Shown in pieces: positions 1-7,601 of a stretch of 64,000 nucleotides of DNA. Position 1 is the stretch's first letter. Every line of letters begins with the position of its first letter. Origin of the DNA: Sphingomonas ginkgonis (lineage in GTDB: Bacteria > Pseudomonadota > Alphaproteobacteria > Sphingomonadales > Sphingomonadaceae); the NCBI RefSeq assembly GCF_003970925.1, contig NZ_RWJF01000001.1:1730501-1794500 (forward strand). The letters are read 5' to 3'. Both the position numbers and the translations under genes were made by a program. The notes under the pieces are model-generated. The model was not told where the DNA came from and ran no database searches. It worked only from the letters and a program-made list of their open reading frames with translations.

Positions 1-200
1 TGCCGATCGGGTAGCGGAACATGTTCAGGTTCATCCCGGCAGCATGGTGGATGCTGACAATCGTGTAAACTGATTAGACGCTAAACGGTTTCCATTCCTG
101 TCATTTAGCAGACCCGGCAGGGTGGGCGGAGCGCCGAAGCAAAATGATCGACGACGTCACGCGACTGAGCGGTCCGCGCTGAATATGACAGTTTGATGAA

Positions 201-229
201 TTAACGGTTTGTCTGCTCATTGCTATAAA
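201..229 (+). promoter_or_regulatory. Candidate promoter of the PAP2 gene
   Basis: TTAACG (201-206) and TATAAA (224-229) are 17 bases apart in an unusually AT-rich stretch. Transcription would begin near 236, leaving a leader of under 20 bases without a Shine-Dalgarno sequence before the ATG at 255. Only the -10 box is a good match, so this is tentative. Confidence 0.35.
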
Positions 230-254
230 CGCATGTTTAAGCAATCTTCGCTTG

Positions 255-968
255 ATGTACGGCGTAGTCAGGTTCGACGCGGCGGCGGCGCGGTTCTTCA
301 GCGAGCTGAACAACCACAGCGTTCTGGCCGATCGCATCTTCGGCTTCATCTTCGCGCTCAAGACCTTCAAGGTCTTCCCCCTGGTCCTGATCCTCGTCGC
401 GATGTGGTTCGCGCAATCGCGCAACGAGCGGATCCGCCGCGCCGTCATCGCGGGTGCGCTGGGGGCCACGCTGACCATGTTGCTGACGCACCTGCTGCAG
501 CATGTCGCCCCGCCGCGACTTCGCCCCGCGCAGACGGGATTGTACGAGTTCCACATCTTCGGCCCGTTCGGGCCCGATGCCAGCTCCTTCCCGAGCGACA
601 CGATCGGCCTGGCCTGCGCGCTGGCGCTCGCGATCTTCGCCGGCTCGCGCTGGTGGGGGCTCGCGGCCTTCGCCTGGGTTCTTCTCGTCGATCTCGTGAA
701 CAAGCTCTACGGCGGCTTCCACTATCCGTCCGACGCACTGGTCGGCGCGCTGATCGGGATTTCCGCGACCGGTGCCTTCCTGCTGCTGCCCGCGCTGACC
801 GGCGCGGTGAGCGGCTGGCTCGACCGCTTCGAGCGGACCCGGCCGATGTCTTTCTACATGCTGGTCCTGTTCGCCATGTTCGAGCTGAGCACCCTGTTCG
901 ACGACTTGAGGAAGTCCGGCAACGCGCTCATCTCGCGGCACGTCTACGCGATCGAAGCCGGCGCCTGA
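255..968 (+). CDS. PAP2-family membrane phosphatase
   Basis: Integral membrane protein of the PAP2 (phosphatidic acid phosphatase type 2) superfamily; such enzymes dephosphorylate lipid phosphates such as undecaprenyl pyrophosphate at the outer face of the inner membrane. About 237 residues with five or six hydrophobic segments. Motif C1 is represented by PPRLRP (86-91), C2 by SFPSDT (111-116) and C3 by GGFHYPSD (153-160) with the nucleophilic His156 and supporting Asp160. The C2 position that normally holds a histidine (PSGH or PSDH) is threonine here, so activity may be altered. The ATG at 255 is preferred; a TTG lies directly before it at 252. Convergent with the lipoprotein gene, with a hairpin between them. 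Substrate unknown. Confidence 0.8.
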   Translation: MYGVVRFDAAAARFFSELNNHSVLADRIFGFIFALKTFKVFPLVLILVAMWFAQSRNERIRRAVIAGALGATLTMLLTHLLQHVAPPRLRPAQTGLYEFHIFGPFGPDASSFPSDTIGLACALALAIFAGSRWWGLAAFAWVLLVDLVNKLYGGFHYPSDALVGALIGISATGAFLLLPALTGAVSGWLDRFERTRPMSFYMLVLFAMFELSTLFDDLRKSGNALISRHVYAIEAGA

Positions 969-993
969 GGCGTCGGGGTACCCTCAAACGAAA

Positions 994-1021
994 GGAGCGC
1001 CCGCCGGCTGGCGAGCGCTCC
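994..1021. terminator. Terminator between convergent genes
   Basis: GGAGCGC (994-1000) pairs with GCGCTCC (1015-1021), and inside it CGCC (1002-1005) pairs with GGCG (1010-1013) around GGCT. Read on the minus strand the stem is followed by TTTCGTTT, so it best serves the lipoprotein gene that stops at 1050; it may also stop transcripts from the PAP2 gene. Confidence 0.6.
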
Positions 1022-1049
1022 CCGTCGAATTCCAAGATGGGCCTGAGGC

Positions 1050-1403
1050 CTACATCCCGTTGGCGAGGTTGGTGTCGCGATCGTGGGTGTTGAGGTCCTT
1101 CTGCTTCATCGCGTTCTCGGTCGCCGAGTTGGTCGCCATGTTGCCGTCGGCGCCGCCGGTCGCGTTCATGCCGGCGTCCATCGAACCGTTCGCGCCCATC
1201 GAGCCGTTCGCGCCCATTGCGCCGTTCGCGCCCATCGCGCCGTTGGTGCCCATCATGCCGTTCTGGTCGACGGTCATGTTGTCGGTCGTGGTCGTGGTGG
1301 TGCTGGTCGCGTTCATGTCGGCGTTGGCCGAGTTGTCGGCGTTGCGGCTGCAAGCCGAGACGGCCAGGGCGGTGGTGGCGATCGCCAGGACGATGGTACG
1401 CAT
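1050..1403 (-). CDS. Small Asn/Met-rich lipoprotein with hexapeptide repeats
   Basis: Predicted 117-residue lipoprotein of unknown function. The N-terminus MRTIVLAIATTALAVSAC is a signal peptide ending in a lipobox (VSAC), so the mature protein starts at a lipidated Cys18. A Thr run is followed by four hexapeptides of the form MG(A/T)NG(A/S), then an Asn/Asp-rich tail. No known domain. The ATG at 1403 is chosen because GAGGG lies just upstream and the signal peptide starts there; a longer in-frame extension to 1490 has no such support. A related small Asn-rich lipoprotein is encoded at 61930-62226. A GGACC-N16-CGTT element (1437-1461 on this strand) differs by one base from the general-stress promoter consensus. 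Confidence 0.75.
   Translation of the reverse strand: MRTIVLAIATTALAVSACSRNADNSANADMNATSTTTTTTDNMTVDQNGMMGTNGAMGANGAMGANGSMGANGSMDAGMNATGGADGNMATNSATENAMKQKDLNTHDRDTNLANGM
1183..1254. repeat. Four 18-bp tandem repeats inside the lipoprotein gene
   Basis: Four imperfect copies of an 18-bp unit (1183-1200, 1201-1218, 1219-1236, 1237-1254) built on GCCGTTCGCGCCCATC. On the minus strand they encode the MG(A/T)NG(A/S) hexapeptides. The unit is a multiple of three, so a change in copy number would alter protein length without a frameshift. Confidence 0.85.
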
Positions 1404-1507
1404 GATCGGTTTCCCTCTGGTAGTGATCGGGGCGACAACGCCACGGCGCGCGCTTGGGTCCGCTCGCCGCAGTGGCGATGCACGATTCACGGGGCTAGGC
1501 TGCGGCC

Positions 1508-2212
1508 ATGACCATCCGGAACATCGTCATCCTGACCGGCGCCGGCATCTCGGCCGAGTCCGGCCTTGCCACCTTCCGCGGGCCCGATGGCTTGTGGGAG
1601 GGGCATCGCGTGGAGGACGTTTGCACGCCTGAGGCCTACGCCCGCGACCCGGCCCTGGTGCACGACTTCTACGATGCGCGACGGGCGAAGCTTGGCACGG
1701 TGGAGCCGAACGCGGCGCACCGGGCGCTGGCGCGGCTCGACGCCGAGTGGTCGGGCGAACTGCTGATCGTCACCCAGAATGTCGACGACCTGCACGAGCG
1801 CGCCGGGGCAACAAGGCTGCTCCACATGCATGGCGAGCTGATGCAGGGCTGGTGCACGGCGTGCGGCGAGCGCTTTCGGTGGGCCGGCCTGATGGGCGAG
1901 GGCGCGGAATGCCCGTCGTGTGGTCGAAAGGGCGCGGTCCGGCCCGACATCGTGTGGTTCGGCGAAATGCCCTACGAGATGGAGCGGATCGACGCGGCGC
2001 TGCGGGATGCGGATTTGTTCGTGTCGATCGGGACCTCGGGCGCGGTCTATCCGGCGGCGGGGTTCGTCCAGACCGCGCGCTATGTCGGGGCGGAGACGCT
2101 GGAGATGAACCTCGAGCCGAGCCAGGGCAGCCTGTTCTTCGACGAGCGGCGCTATGGGCGCGCGGCGGCGCTGGTGCCGGCGTGGGTGGGGGAGATGCTG
2201 AGTGGGAACTAG
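1508..2212 (+). CDS. cobB: NAD-dependent protein deacylase, class III sirtuin (CobB/SIRT5 type)
   Basis: Cytoplasmic sirtuin removing acyl groups from lysines at the expense of NAD+. The NAD-binding motif GAGISAESG is at 11-19, TQNVDD at 89-94 and the catalytic His108 in HMHGEL. Four zinc cysteines form C116-x2-C119 and C135-x2-C138. Tyr55 and Arg58 make the YxxR motif that in class III sirtuins (CobB, SIRT5) accommodates succinyl and malonyl lysine, so desuccinylation is likely besides deacetylation. Length (234) is typical. The stop overlaps the start of the next gene by 11 bases, implying co-transcription. Confidence 0.93.
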   Translation: MTIRNIVILTGAGISAESGLATFRGPDGLWEGHRVEDVCTPEAYARDPALVHDFYDARRAKLGTVEPNAAHRALARLDAEWSGELLIVTQNVDDLHERAGATRLLHMHGELMQGWCTACGERFRWAGLMGEGAECPSCGRKGAVRPDIVWFGEMPYEMERIDAALRDADLFVSIGTSGAVYPAAGFVQTARYVGAETLEMNLEPSQGSLFFDERRYGRAAALVPAWVGEMLSGN

Positions 2213-2708
2213 TGAGCCGTACACGATCGGCGAAAAGGATTATCTCGCGGCGCAGAGGGCGTTCGTCCGGCCGGCGCTGCGCAGGCTCGGGCTGGTCGCG
2301 CTGCTGCTGGCGGTGACGATCGGACTGCTGTTCCTGCTGGACCGGGGAGGCTGGGGCGAGGTGCTGCTCTCGCTCGCGACGGGAGCGGCGATCGGGCTGG
2401 CGCTGCTGTTCCTCCTGGCGCTGATGGTGACCCCCGCGCAGCAGCGCCGGGTGTTTCGGCAGAGCTCGGTTTGGGCGATCGAGCGGCGGTTCGGGTGGGA
2501 CGGCGAGGCGGGGGCGCTCAGCGGCGAGGACGGGCAATGGCGGACGCCGTGGCGCCGCTTCCATGCGTGGCAGGACGGCGGGCTGGTGCTGATGCTGTTC
2601 CAGGACAGACGGGTGTTCTTCATCGTGCCGTGGCGGGCGCTGCCGGAGAACGGGCGCGCGGAGGTGATCGCGGCGCTGGAGGGGGCGGGGGTGAGGCGGC
2701 GCCGGTAG
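2202..2708 (+). CDS. YcxB-like membrane protein
   Basis: Protein of 168 residues with two hydrophobic segments (about 30-47 and 53-77) after a basic N-terminus, followed by a soluble domain with the aromatic-rich WRxFHAW and VFFIVPWRALP motifs typical of YcxB-like C-terminal domains. Function unknown. Translation starts at GTG 2202 inside cobB, behind a good GGGGGAG (2188-2194), so it is probably translationally coupled. Convergent with era. Confidence 0.65.
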   Translation: MGTSEPYTIGEKDYLAAQRAFVRPALRRLGLVALLLAVTIGLLFLLDRGGWGEVLLSLATGAAIGLALLFLLALMVTPAQQRRVFRQSSVWAIERRFGWDGEAGALSGEDGQWRTPWRRFHAWQDGGLVLMLFQDRRVFFIVPWRALPENGRAEVIAALEGAGVRRRR

Positions 2709-2726
2709 GGCCCGTCCACCACCTGG

Positions 2727-2751
2727 CTCCCCTGAAGCAAGTTCAGGGGAG
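2727..2751. terminator. Palindromic hairpin between YcxB-like gene and era
   Basis: CTCCCCTGAA (2727-2736) and TTCAGGGGAG (2742-2751) form a perfect 10-bp stem around GCAAG, between two convergent stop codons. It has no T tract and resembles the CCTCCCC-type hairpin repeat at 10556-10659, so it may be a dispersed intergenic palindrome that also separates transcripts. Confidence 0.55.
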
Positions 2752-2756
2752 GAATT

Positions 2757-3659
2757 CTACTCCGACCAGTCCAGCCCGATCTCCTGGTAGAGGCCGCGGT
2801 CTTCGGCCCAGCGGGGCGCGACCTTGACGTGGAGGAAGAGGTGGACCTTGCGGCCGAGATGCTCGGCGATGCTCTCCCGGGCCTTGGCGCCGATTTCCTT
2901 CAGCCGGCTGCCGCCCTTGCCGACGACGATTGCCTTCTGGCTGTCGCGCTCAACCAGGATCTGCTGGTGGATCACCGCGGAGCCGTCCTTGCGGTCCTCC
3001 CACTTCTCGGTCTCGACCGCGGTCGTATAGGGGAGCTCCTGATGGAGCTGGTGGTAGATCTGCTCGCGGGTCAGCTCGGCCGCGACCATCCGGTCGGTGG
3101 CGTCGGTCAGCTGGTCCTCGGGGAACAGCCACGGCCCTTCCGGCATCGCCTGGGCGAGCGCCTGCTTCAAGTCCGCGACGCCTTCGCCGGTCGCGGCGCT
3201 GATCATGAAGACGCGGTCGGGCTGCAGCCGGTCGTGGAGCGCGGCGGCGGGCCCGAGCAGCTTTTCCTTCTTGGCGATGTCGGTCTTGTTGAGGACGACG
3301 AAACGCTTCTCCGGGCGGCCCTCGAGGCTCGCCGCGACCCGCTCGGCGGCGGCGTTGAGGCCGCTCGCCGCGTCGATCACCAGCAGGACGACGTCGGCTT
3401 CCTCCGTGCCCTCCCACGCGGCCTTGACCATCGCCCGGTCGAGCCGGCGCTTGGGGGCGAAGATGCCGGGGGTGTCGACGAGCAGGATCTGGGCCTGGTC
3501 CGCGATGGCGATGCCCATCAGCCGGGCGCGGGTGGTCTGCGCCTTGGCCGAGACGATCGCGACCTTCTGGCCGACCAGCGCATTGACCAGGGTCGACTTG
3601 CCGGCATTGGGCGCGCCAATAACGGCGGCGACACCGGCTCGGGTGCCCGGCTCAGCCAC
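2757..3659 (-). CDS. era: GTPase Era
   Basis: Essential GTPase that binds the 3' end of 16S rRNA and assists 30S maturation. 300 residues, normal for the family. G1 is GAPNAGKS (15-22), G3 DTPG (62-65) and G4 NKTD (124-127); the C-terminal KH domain carries VGKGGSRLKEIG near 245. The GTG at 3659 gives the expected N-terminus and overlaps the end of rnc by 8 bases. Third gene of the conserved operon lepB-rnc-era. Confidence 0.95.
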   Translation of the reverse strand: MAEPGTRAGVAAVIGAPNAGKSTLVNALVGQKVAIVSAKAQTTRARLMGIAIADQAQILLVDTPGIFAPKRRLDRAMVKAAWEGTEEADVVLLVIDAASGLNAAAERVAASLEGRPEKRFVVLNKTDIAKKEKLLGPAAALHDRLQPDRVFMISAATGEGVADLKQALAQAMPEGPWLFPEDQLTDATDRMVAAELTREQIYHQLHQELPYTTAVETEKWEDRKDGSAVIHQQILVERDSQKAIVVGKGGSRLKEIGAKARESIAEHLGRKVHLFLHVKVAPRWAEDRGLYQEIGLDWSE

Positions 3660-4338
3660 GGCGGGATCCCTTCTGCGCGGGCAGCTTGCCGAGCAGCGCG
3701 GTCGCCGCGGCCGTTTCGGCGTCCTGCTTGCTGGCGCCCTCGGCCTCGGCCTCGCCCGCATCCTTGATGCTGACCCGGACGCGGAAGGTCGGGGCATGGT
3801 GGGCGCCGAAGCGGGCGACCAGCTCGTAGACCGGGGTCGCGAGCTGGCGTGCAGCGGCGGCCTCCTGGAGCGCCGACTTGGGATGGAGCGGCGCCCGCTT
3901 CTGGCTGTCGAGATAGGGGGCCCAGGCCTTGCGGATGAACGCCTCGGCGGGTCCGATTCCGCCTTCGAGATAGACCGCCCCGAGCAGTGCCTCGACGACG
4001 TCGCCGACGACGTTGTCGCTGGTCGTCGCACCGTCTTCGCGGGCCTGCTTGCCGAGGATGATCCGCTCCGGGAGCCCGATTTCGCGGCCAACGTCGGCGC
4101 AGGTCTCGCGCGCGACCAGCGCGTTGTAGCGCCGGCTCATCTTGCCCTCGGGCTCGTCGGGGAAGCGTTCGAACAGCCAGGCCGCGATCGACAGGCCGAG
4201 CACGCGGTCGCCGAGGAACTCAAGCCGCTCGTAGCTGTCGGTGCCCGCGCTGGAGTGGCTCAGCGCCCGCTCGAACAGCGCCGGCTTGCGCGGGGTCCAG
4301 CCGAACTCGGCGGCGATCCAGTCGCTCGTCTCGTTCAC
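3652..4338 (-). CDS. rnc: Ribonuclease III
   Basis: Double-strand-specific endoribonuclease that processes rRNA precursors and structured mRNAs. 228 residues: the RNase III domain with signature ERLEFLGDRVL (37-47, containing catalytic Glu40 and Asp44) and the second acidic cluster DVVEALLGAVYLEGG, then a double-stranded-RNA binding domain beginning at HPKSALQEAAAA. The GTG start at 4338 overlaps the lepB stop by four bases (GTGA). Confidence 0.95.
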   Translation of the reverse strand: MNETSDWIAAEFGWTPRKPALFERALSHSSAGTDSYERLEFLGDRVLGLSIAAWLFERFPDEPEGKMSRRYNALVARETCADVGREIGLPERIILGKQAREDGATTSDNVVGDVVEALLGAVYLEGGIGPAEAFIRKAWAPYLDSQKRAPLHPKSALQEAAAARQLATPVYELVARFGAHHAPTFRVRVSIKDAGEAEAEGASKQDAETAAATALLGKLPAQKGSRRG

Positions 4339-5159
4339 CGGTAGACGTGCCCCATGCGCGAGGGACGGAGCGCGGTGAACCAGCTGATCGGGTTGATCCA
4401 ACTGGCGCTGCCGTCGGTGGACCAGAAGCTGATCAGCGCGCGCCCGACCAGGTTCTCGACGGGTACGAAGCCCATCCCGCCCATCTCCGGCGCGAAGCGG
4501 CTGTCCGCGCTGTCGTCGCGATTGTCGCCCATCATGAAGACGGTGCCCGCGGGAACGCGGACCGGCCCGAAGTCGTCGGCGAGCGGATTGTCGATCTGGT
4601 CGAGAGTCACGTAGCTCCGCCCGTTGGGGAGCGTCTCGCGATAGGCGTGGAAGGCGCAGGGCTGCCCGGCCGGGACCGACATGCTGACTCCGGCCGGGGT
4701 GATCTGTCGGCACGGGGTATTGGGCGAAACGGGGAGCTGGACATCGGGGATCGCCTGGCGCGCAACCGGGCGATCGTTGAGGATCAGCTGCCCGTCGCGG
4801 GTCGCGATTGTGTCGCCGGGGAGGCCGACAACCCGCTTGATCACGTCCTCGCCCTCCGGTCCGATGAAGACGACCACGTCGCCGCGCTCCGGCAGGTGGC
4901 TGAACAGGCGGCCGGGGATCGGCGGAATGCCGAACAGGAAGCTGTTCTTCGAATAGCCGTAGGGCCATTTGGCGACGAGCAGATAGTCGCCGATGTAGAG
5001 GCCCGGCAGCATCGAGCCCGAGGGAATGCTGAAGGGCGCGACGATCAGGCAGCGCAGCACCCAGGCAGCCACCAGGAAGGTCAGGAGGGACTTCCAGCTG
5101 CTGGCCTTGGGCTCTGGGGTGGCGGTCGGCGCCTCCGCGGGCGTCACGGTCTCGGTCAT
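4335..5159 (-). CDS. lepB: Signal peptidase I
   Basis: Inner-membrane peptidase that removes Sec and Tat signal peptides at the periplasmic face. A proline-rich cytoplasmic N-terminus precedes one membrane segment (about 25-43). The catalytic dyad is Ser49 in IPSGSM and Lys108 in VIKRVVG; box E reads GDNRDDSADSR. 274 residues. First gene of lepB-rnc-era; divergent from pgi with 80 bases between the starts. Confidence 0.95.
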   Translation of the reverse strand: MTETVTPAEAPTATPEPKASSWKSLLTFLVAAWVLRCLIVAPFSIPSGSMLPGLYIGDYLLVAKWPYGYSKNSFLFGIPPIPGRLFSHLPERGDVVVFIGPEGEDVIKRVVGLPGDTIATRDGQLILNDRPVARQAIPDVQLPVSPNTPCRQITPAGVSMSVPAGQPCAFHAYRETLPNGRSYVTLDQIDNPLADDFGPVRVPAGTVFMMGDNRDDSADSRFAPEMGGMGFVPVENLVGRALISFWSTDGSASWINPISWFTALRPSRMGHVYR

Positions 5160-5239
5160 TGCCGGTCTCCTTCCGGGCGGACGGCGCCGAGGTCAAGTGC
5201 GCCCGGCGCTTTCGACTGGCTTTTGCGGGCTCCGCGAGT

Positions 5240-6751
5240 ATGAAGCCCGCCATGCCGAGCACCGACTGGACCGCCCTCGAGACCCTCGCCGACAAGCCGC
5301 TCGAGGCGCTGTTCGAGGGTGACGGACAGCGGCTTCGGTGGATGGCGTTCGACGCCGCCGGGCTCCACTTCGATTTCACCAAGACCCACCTCGACCAGGC
5401 GGTCGTGGCCGCCTTCGTCCGCCTGGCGGAACAGGCCGGGTTCAAGGAGGCGCGCGAGCGGCTGTTCAGCGGCGCGATCGTCAACCCAACGGAAGGCCGG
5501 CCGGCCGAGCATCCGGCCGAGCGCGGCGAGGGATCGGAGCAGGCGGTCGAGCTGGCCGGACAGCGCCACGCGCGGATGCGGGCGGTGGTCGACGCGATTG
5601 AAGCCGGCGCATTCGGAGACGTGACCGGCGTGCTTCACATCGGCATCGGCGGGTCCGCGCTCGGGCCCGCGCTGCTGGTCGACGCGCTCGGCCGCGAGGA
5701 GGAAAGCTACCGGGTCTCGGTGCTGTCCAACATCGACGGGCAGAGCTTCGACGAGGCGGTGCGCAACCTCGACCCGCAGACCACGCTGGTGGTCGTCGCC
5801 AGCAAGACCTTCACCACCGCCGAAACGCTGCGCAACGCCGAGAGCGCGCTCGAGTGGCTCACCGCCAACGATGTCGCCGATCCCTATGGGCGGGTCATCG
5901 CGGTGACGGCAGCGCCGGCCAAGGCGGTCGAATGGGGGGTCGACGAGACCCGGGTGCTGCCGTTCGGCGAAAGCGTCGGCGGCCGTTATTCGCTGTGGTC
6001 GGCGGTGGGCTTCAGCGCCGCGCTGGCGCTCGGGGTGGACGCCTTTTCCGACCTGCTCGACGGGGCGGCGGAGATGGACCAGCATTTCCGCCTCGCACCG
6101 CCCGAGCAGAACGCGCCCATGCTCGCCGCCTTCGGTGATCTCTACTATGCGCAGAAGCGCGGCGCCGAGACCCGAGCCATCTTCGCCTACGACGATCGGC
6201 TGCGCCTGCTCACCAGCTATGTCCAGCAGCTCAGCATGGAGTCGAACGGCAAGTCGGTGACCGCAGACGGGGCTCCGCTCGGGCGGCCGAGCGGGTCGGT
6301 CGTGTGGGGCGGCGTCGGGACCGATGCGCAGCACGCGGTGTTCCAGCTGCTCCACCAGGGCACGCATCTCGTCCCGGTCGAGTTCGTCGCCGCGGTCGAG
6401 GCCGATGACGGACAGGACCCGGCCCACCATCGCGAGCTGCTGCTCAATTGCTTCGCGCAGGCGGCGGCGCTGATGAAGGGGCGGAAGAGTGAGCAGGGCG
6501 CGCGCGACTATCCCGGCGACCGGCCGTCGACGACGATCCTCCTCTCCCGCCTCGAGCCGCGCAGCCTCGGCGCGCTGCTTGCCTATCATGAGCACCGGAC
6601 CTTTACCGAGGCGGTGCTGCTGGGGATCAACCCCTTCGACCAGTATGGCGTGGAACTCGGCAAGGAGATGGCCCGCGCGATCGATGATCCCGAGACCCGC
6701 GACGGCTTCGACCCGTCGACCCGGGCGTTGATCGAGCGCGCCGGCCTCTGA
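5240..6751 (+). CDS. pgi: Glucose-6-phosphate isomerase
   Basis: Interconverts glucose-6-phosphate and fructose-6-phosphate. About 503 residues. Recognisable family blocks are HIGIGGSALGP, SKTFTTAETLRN, SVGGRYSLWSAVG, QQLSMESNGKSV and GGVGTDAQHAVFQLLHQG. The ATG at 5240 is taken; an in-frame ATG at 5252 is an alternative and neither has a strong Shine-Dalgarno. An upstream extension to 5159 would run to the lepB start and lacks family similarity. Followed 19 bases later by the protease gene, probably one transcript. Confidence 0.95.
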   Translation: MKPAMPSTDWTALETLADKPLEALFEGDGQRLRWMAFDAAGLHFDFTKTHLDQAVVAAFVRLAEQAGFKEARERLFSGAIVNPTEGRPAEHPAERGEGSEQAVELAGQRHARMRAVVDAIEAGAFGDVTGVLHIGIGGSALGPALLVDALGREEESYRVSVLSNIDGQSFDEAVRNLDPQTTLVVVASKTFTTAETLRNAESALEWLTANDVADPYGRVIAVTAAPAKAVEWGVDETRVLPFGESVGGRYSLWSAVGFSAALALGVDAFSDLLDGAAEMDQHFRLAPPEQNAPMLAAFGDLYYAQKRGAETRAIFAYDDRLRLLTSYVQQLSMESNGKSVTADGAPLGRPSGSVVWGGVGTDAQHAVFQLLHQGTHLVPVEFVAAVEADDGQDPAHHRELLLNCFAQAAALMKGRKSEQGARDYPGDRPSTTILLSRLEPRSLGALLAYHEHRTFTEAVLLGINPFDQYGVELGKEMARAIDDPETRDGFDPSTRALIERAGL

Positions 6752-6770
6752 CCCGCAAGGGAGGGCAGGG

Positions 6771-7601
6771 ATGACCAGGTCCGCCGTTCTGTCCGTGGCG
6801 CTGGCGCTGGCGACACCGGCTGCGGCCGAGCCGCTGCGACTCGTCAACGGGCGGCTGTTCATCGACGCGAAGGTCAACGGGGTTAAGACCGAGGCGCTGC
6901 TCGACAGCGGGGCCGAGGCGACGCTGGTCGACCCGCTGTTCGCCGCCCGCGCCGCTATCGCCCCGGGCGAGGCGCTGACCATCAAGGGAGCGGGCGGAAC
7001 GCAGCCGGCGCATCTCGCCTCCGGGGTGACGGTCGAGGCGCTCGGGCAGCGGCTGGCCAGGCTCGACGTCGTCCTGGTCGATCTCGGCAGCATCCGCTGG
7101 CTGGTGGGGCACCCGACCCGAGTCGTGATCGGCCGCGAGCTGTTCGACGCCGCGCCCGTCGAGGTGAACATCGCGGCGCGCACCGTCCGCGCGCTGGTGC
7201 CCGGCGCAGCGGGGCGTGGCGTGGCCCAGGCGCTGACCCCGCATGCGGGCATCGAGGCCCTGGCGGTGACCGTCAACGGCGTGTCCGCCGCGGCCGAACT
7301 CGACTTCGGCAATGGGACCGAGGTGAAGGTCTCGCGCACCATGGCCGACCGCCTGAAGCCCAAGCGGCTCGGCCGGGTCGAGGGCGGCGGGATCGGCGGC
7401 CGGATCAGCCGCGAGCGCGTGAGCCTGGCGGAGCTGCGGATCGGCGGCAGGACCTTCCGCGACGTCCCCGCGCAGGTGGACCCGTTGCCCAATGCGGGCG
7501 AGCTCAACATCGGGACCTCGATCCTCCGGCATTTCATCGTCACCGCCGACTTCGGCCATCACCGCGTCTGGCTCCAGCCGCTTGCACGAGAGAAGAAATG
7601 A
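6771..7601 (+). CDS. Secreted retropepsin-like aspartyl protease, two-domain
   Basis: Signal peptide MTRSAVLSVALALATPAAA, then a retropepsin-type half with LLDSGAEATLVD (about 44-55) containing the catalytic DSGA motif. A second, related half begins near 163 with EALAVTVNGVSAAAELDFG, where the catalytic motif has become DFGNG. Retropepsins act as dimers of such halves, so this single chain may fold as a pseudo-dimer with one active Asp, or dimerise through its first half. 276 residues, good GGGAGGG site upstream. The stop overlaps the gor start by four bases (ATGA). Periplasmic location inferred; substrate unknown. Confidence 0.75.
   Translation: MTRSAVLSVALALATPAAAEPLRLVNGRLFIDAKVNGVKTEALLDSGAEATLVDPLFAARAAIAPGEALTIKGAGGTQPAHLASGVTVEALGQRLARLDVVLVDLGSIRWLVGHPTRVVIGRELFDAAPVEVNIAARTVRALVPGAAGRGVAQALTPHAGIEALAVTVNGVSAAAELDFGNGTEVKVSRTMADRLKPKRLGRVEGGGIGGRISRERVSLAELRIGGRTFRDVPAQVDPLPNAGELNIGTSILRHFIVTADFGHHRVWLQPLAREKK

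Noticed and set aside
1..60. Possible 5' end of a minus-strand gene (MNLNMFRYPIG from ATG 34) running off the left edge
   Set aside because: Only eleven codons are visible, no Shine-Dalgarno is clear and the family is not recognisable, so it was not listed as a gene.
5156..7543. 795-codon open frame on the minus strand opposite pgi and the protease gene
   Set aside because: Antisense frames stay open in GC-rich genes; composition is low-complexity and no family is recognisable, while the plus strand has diagnostic motifs.
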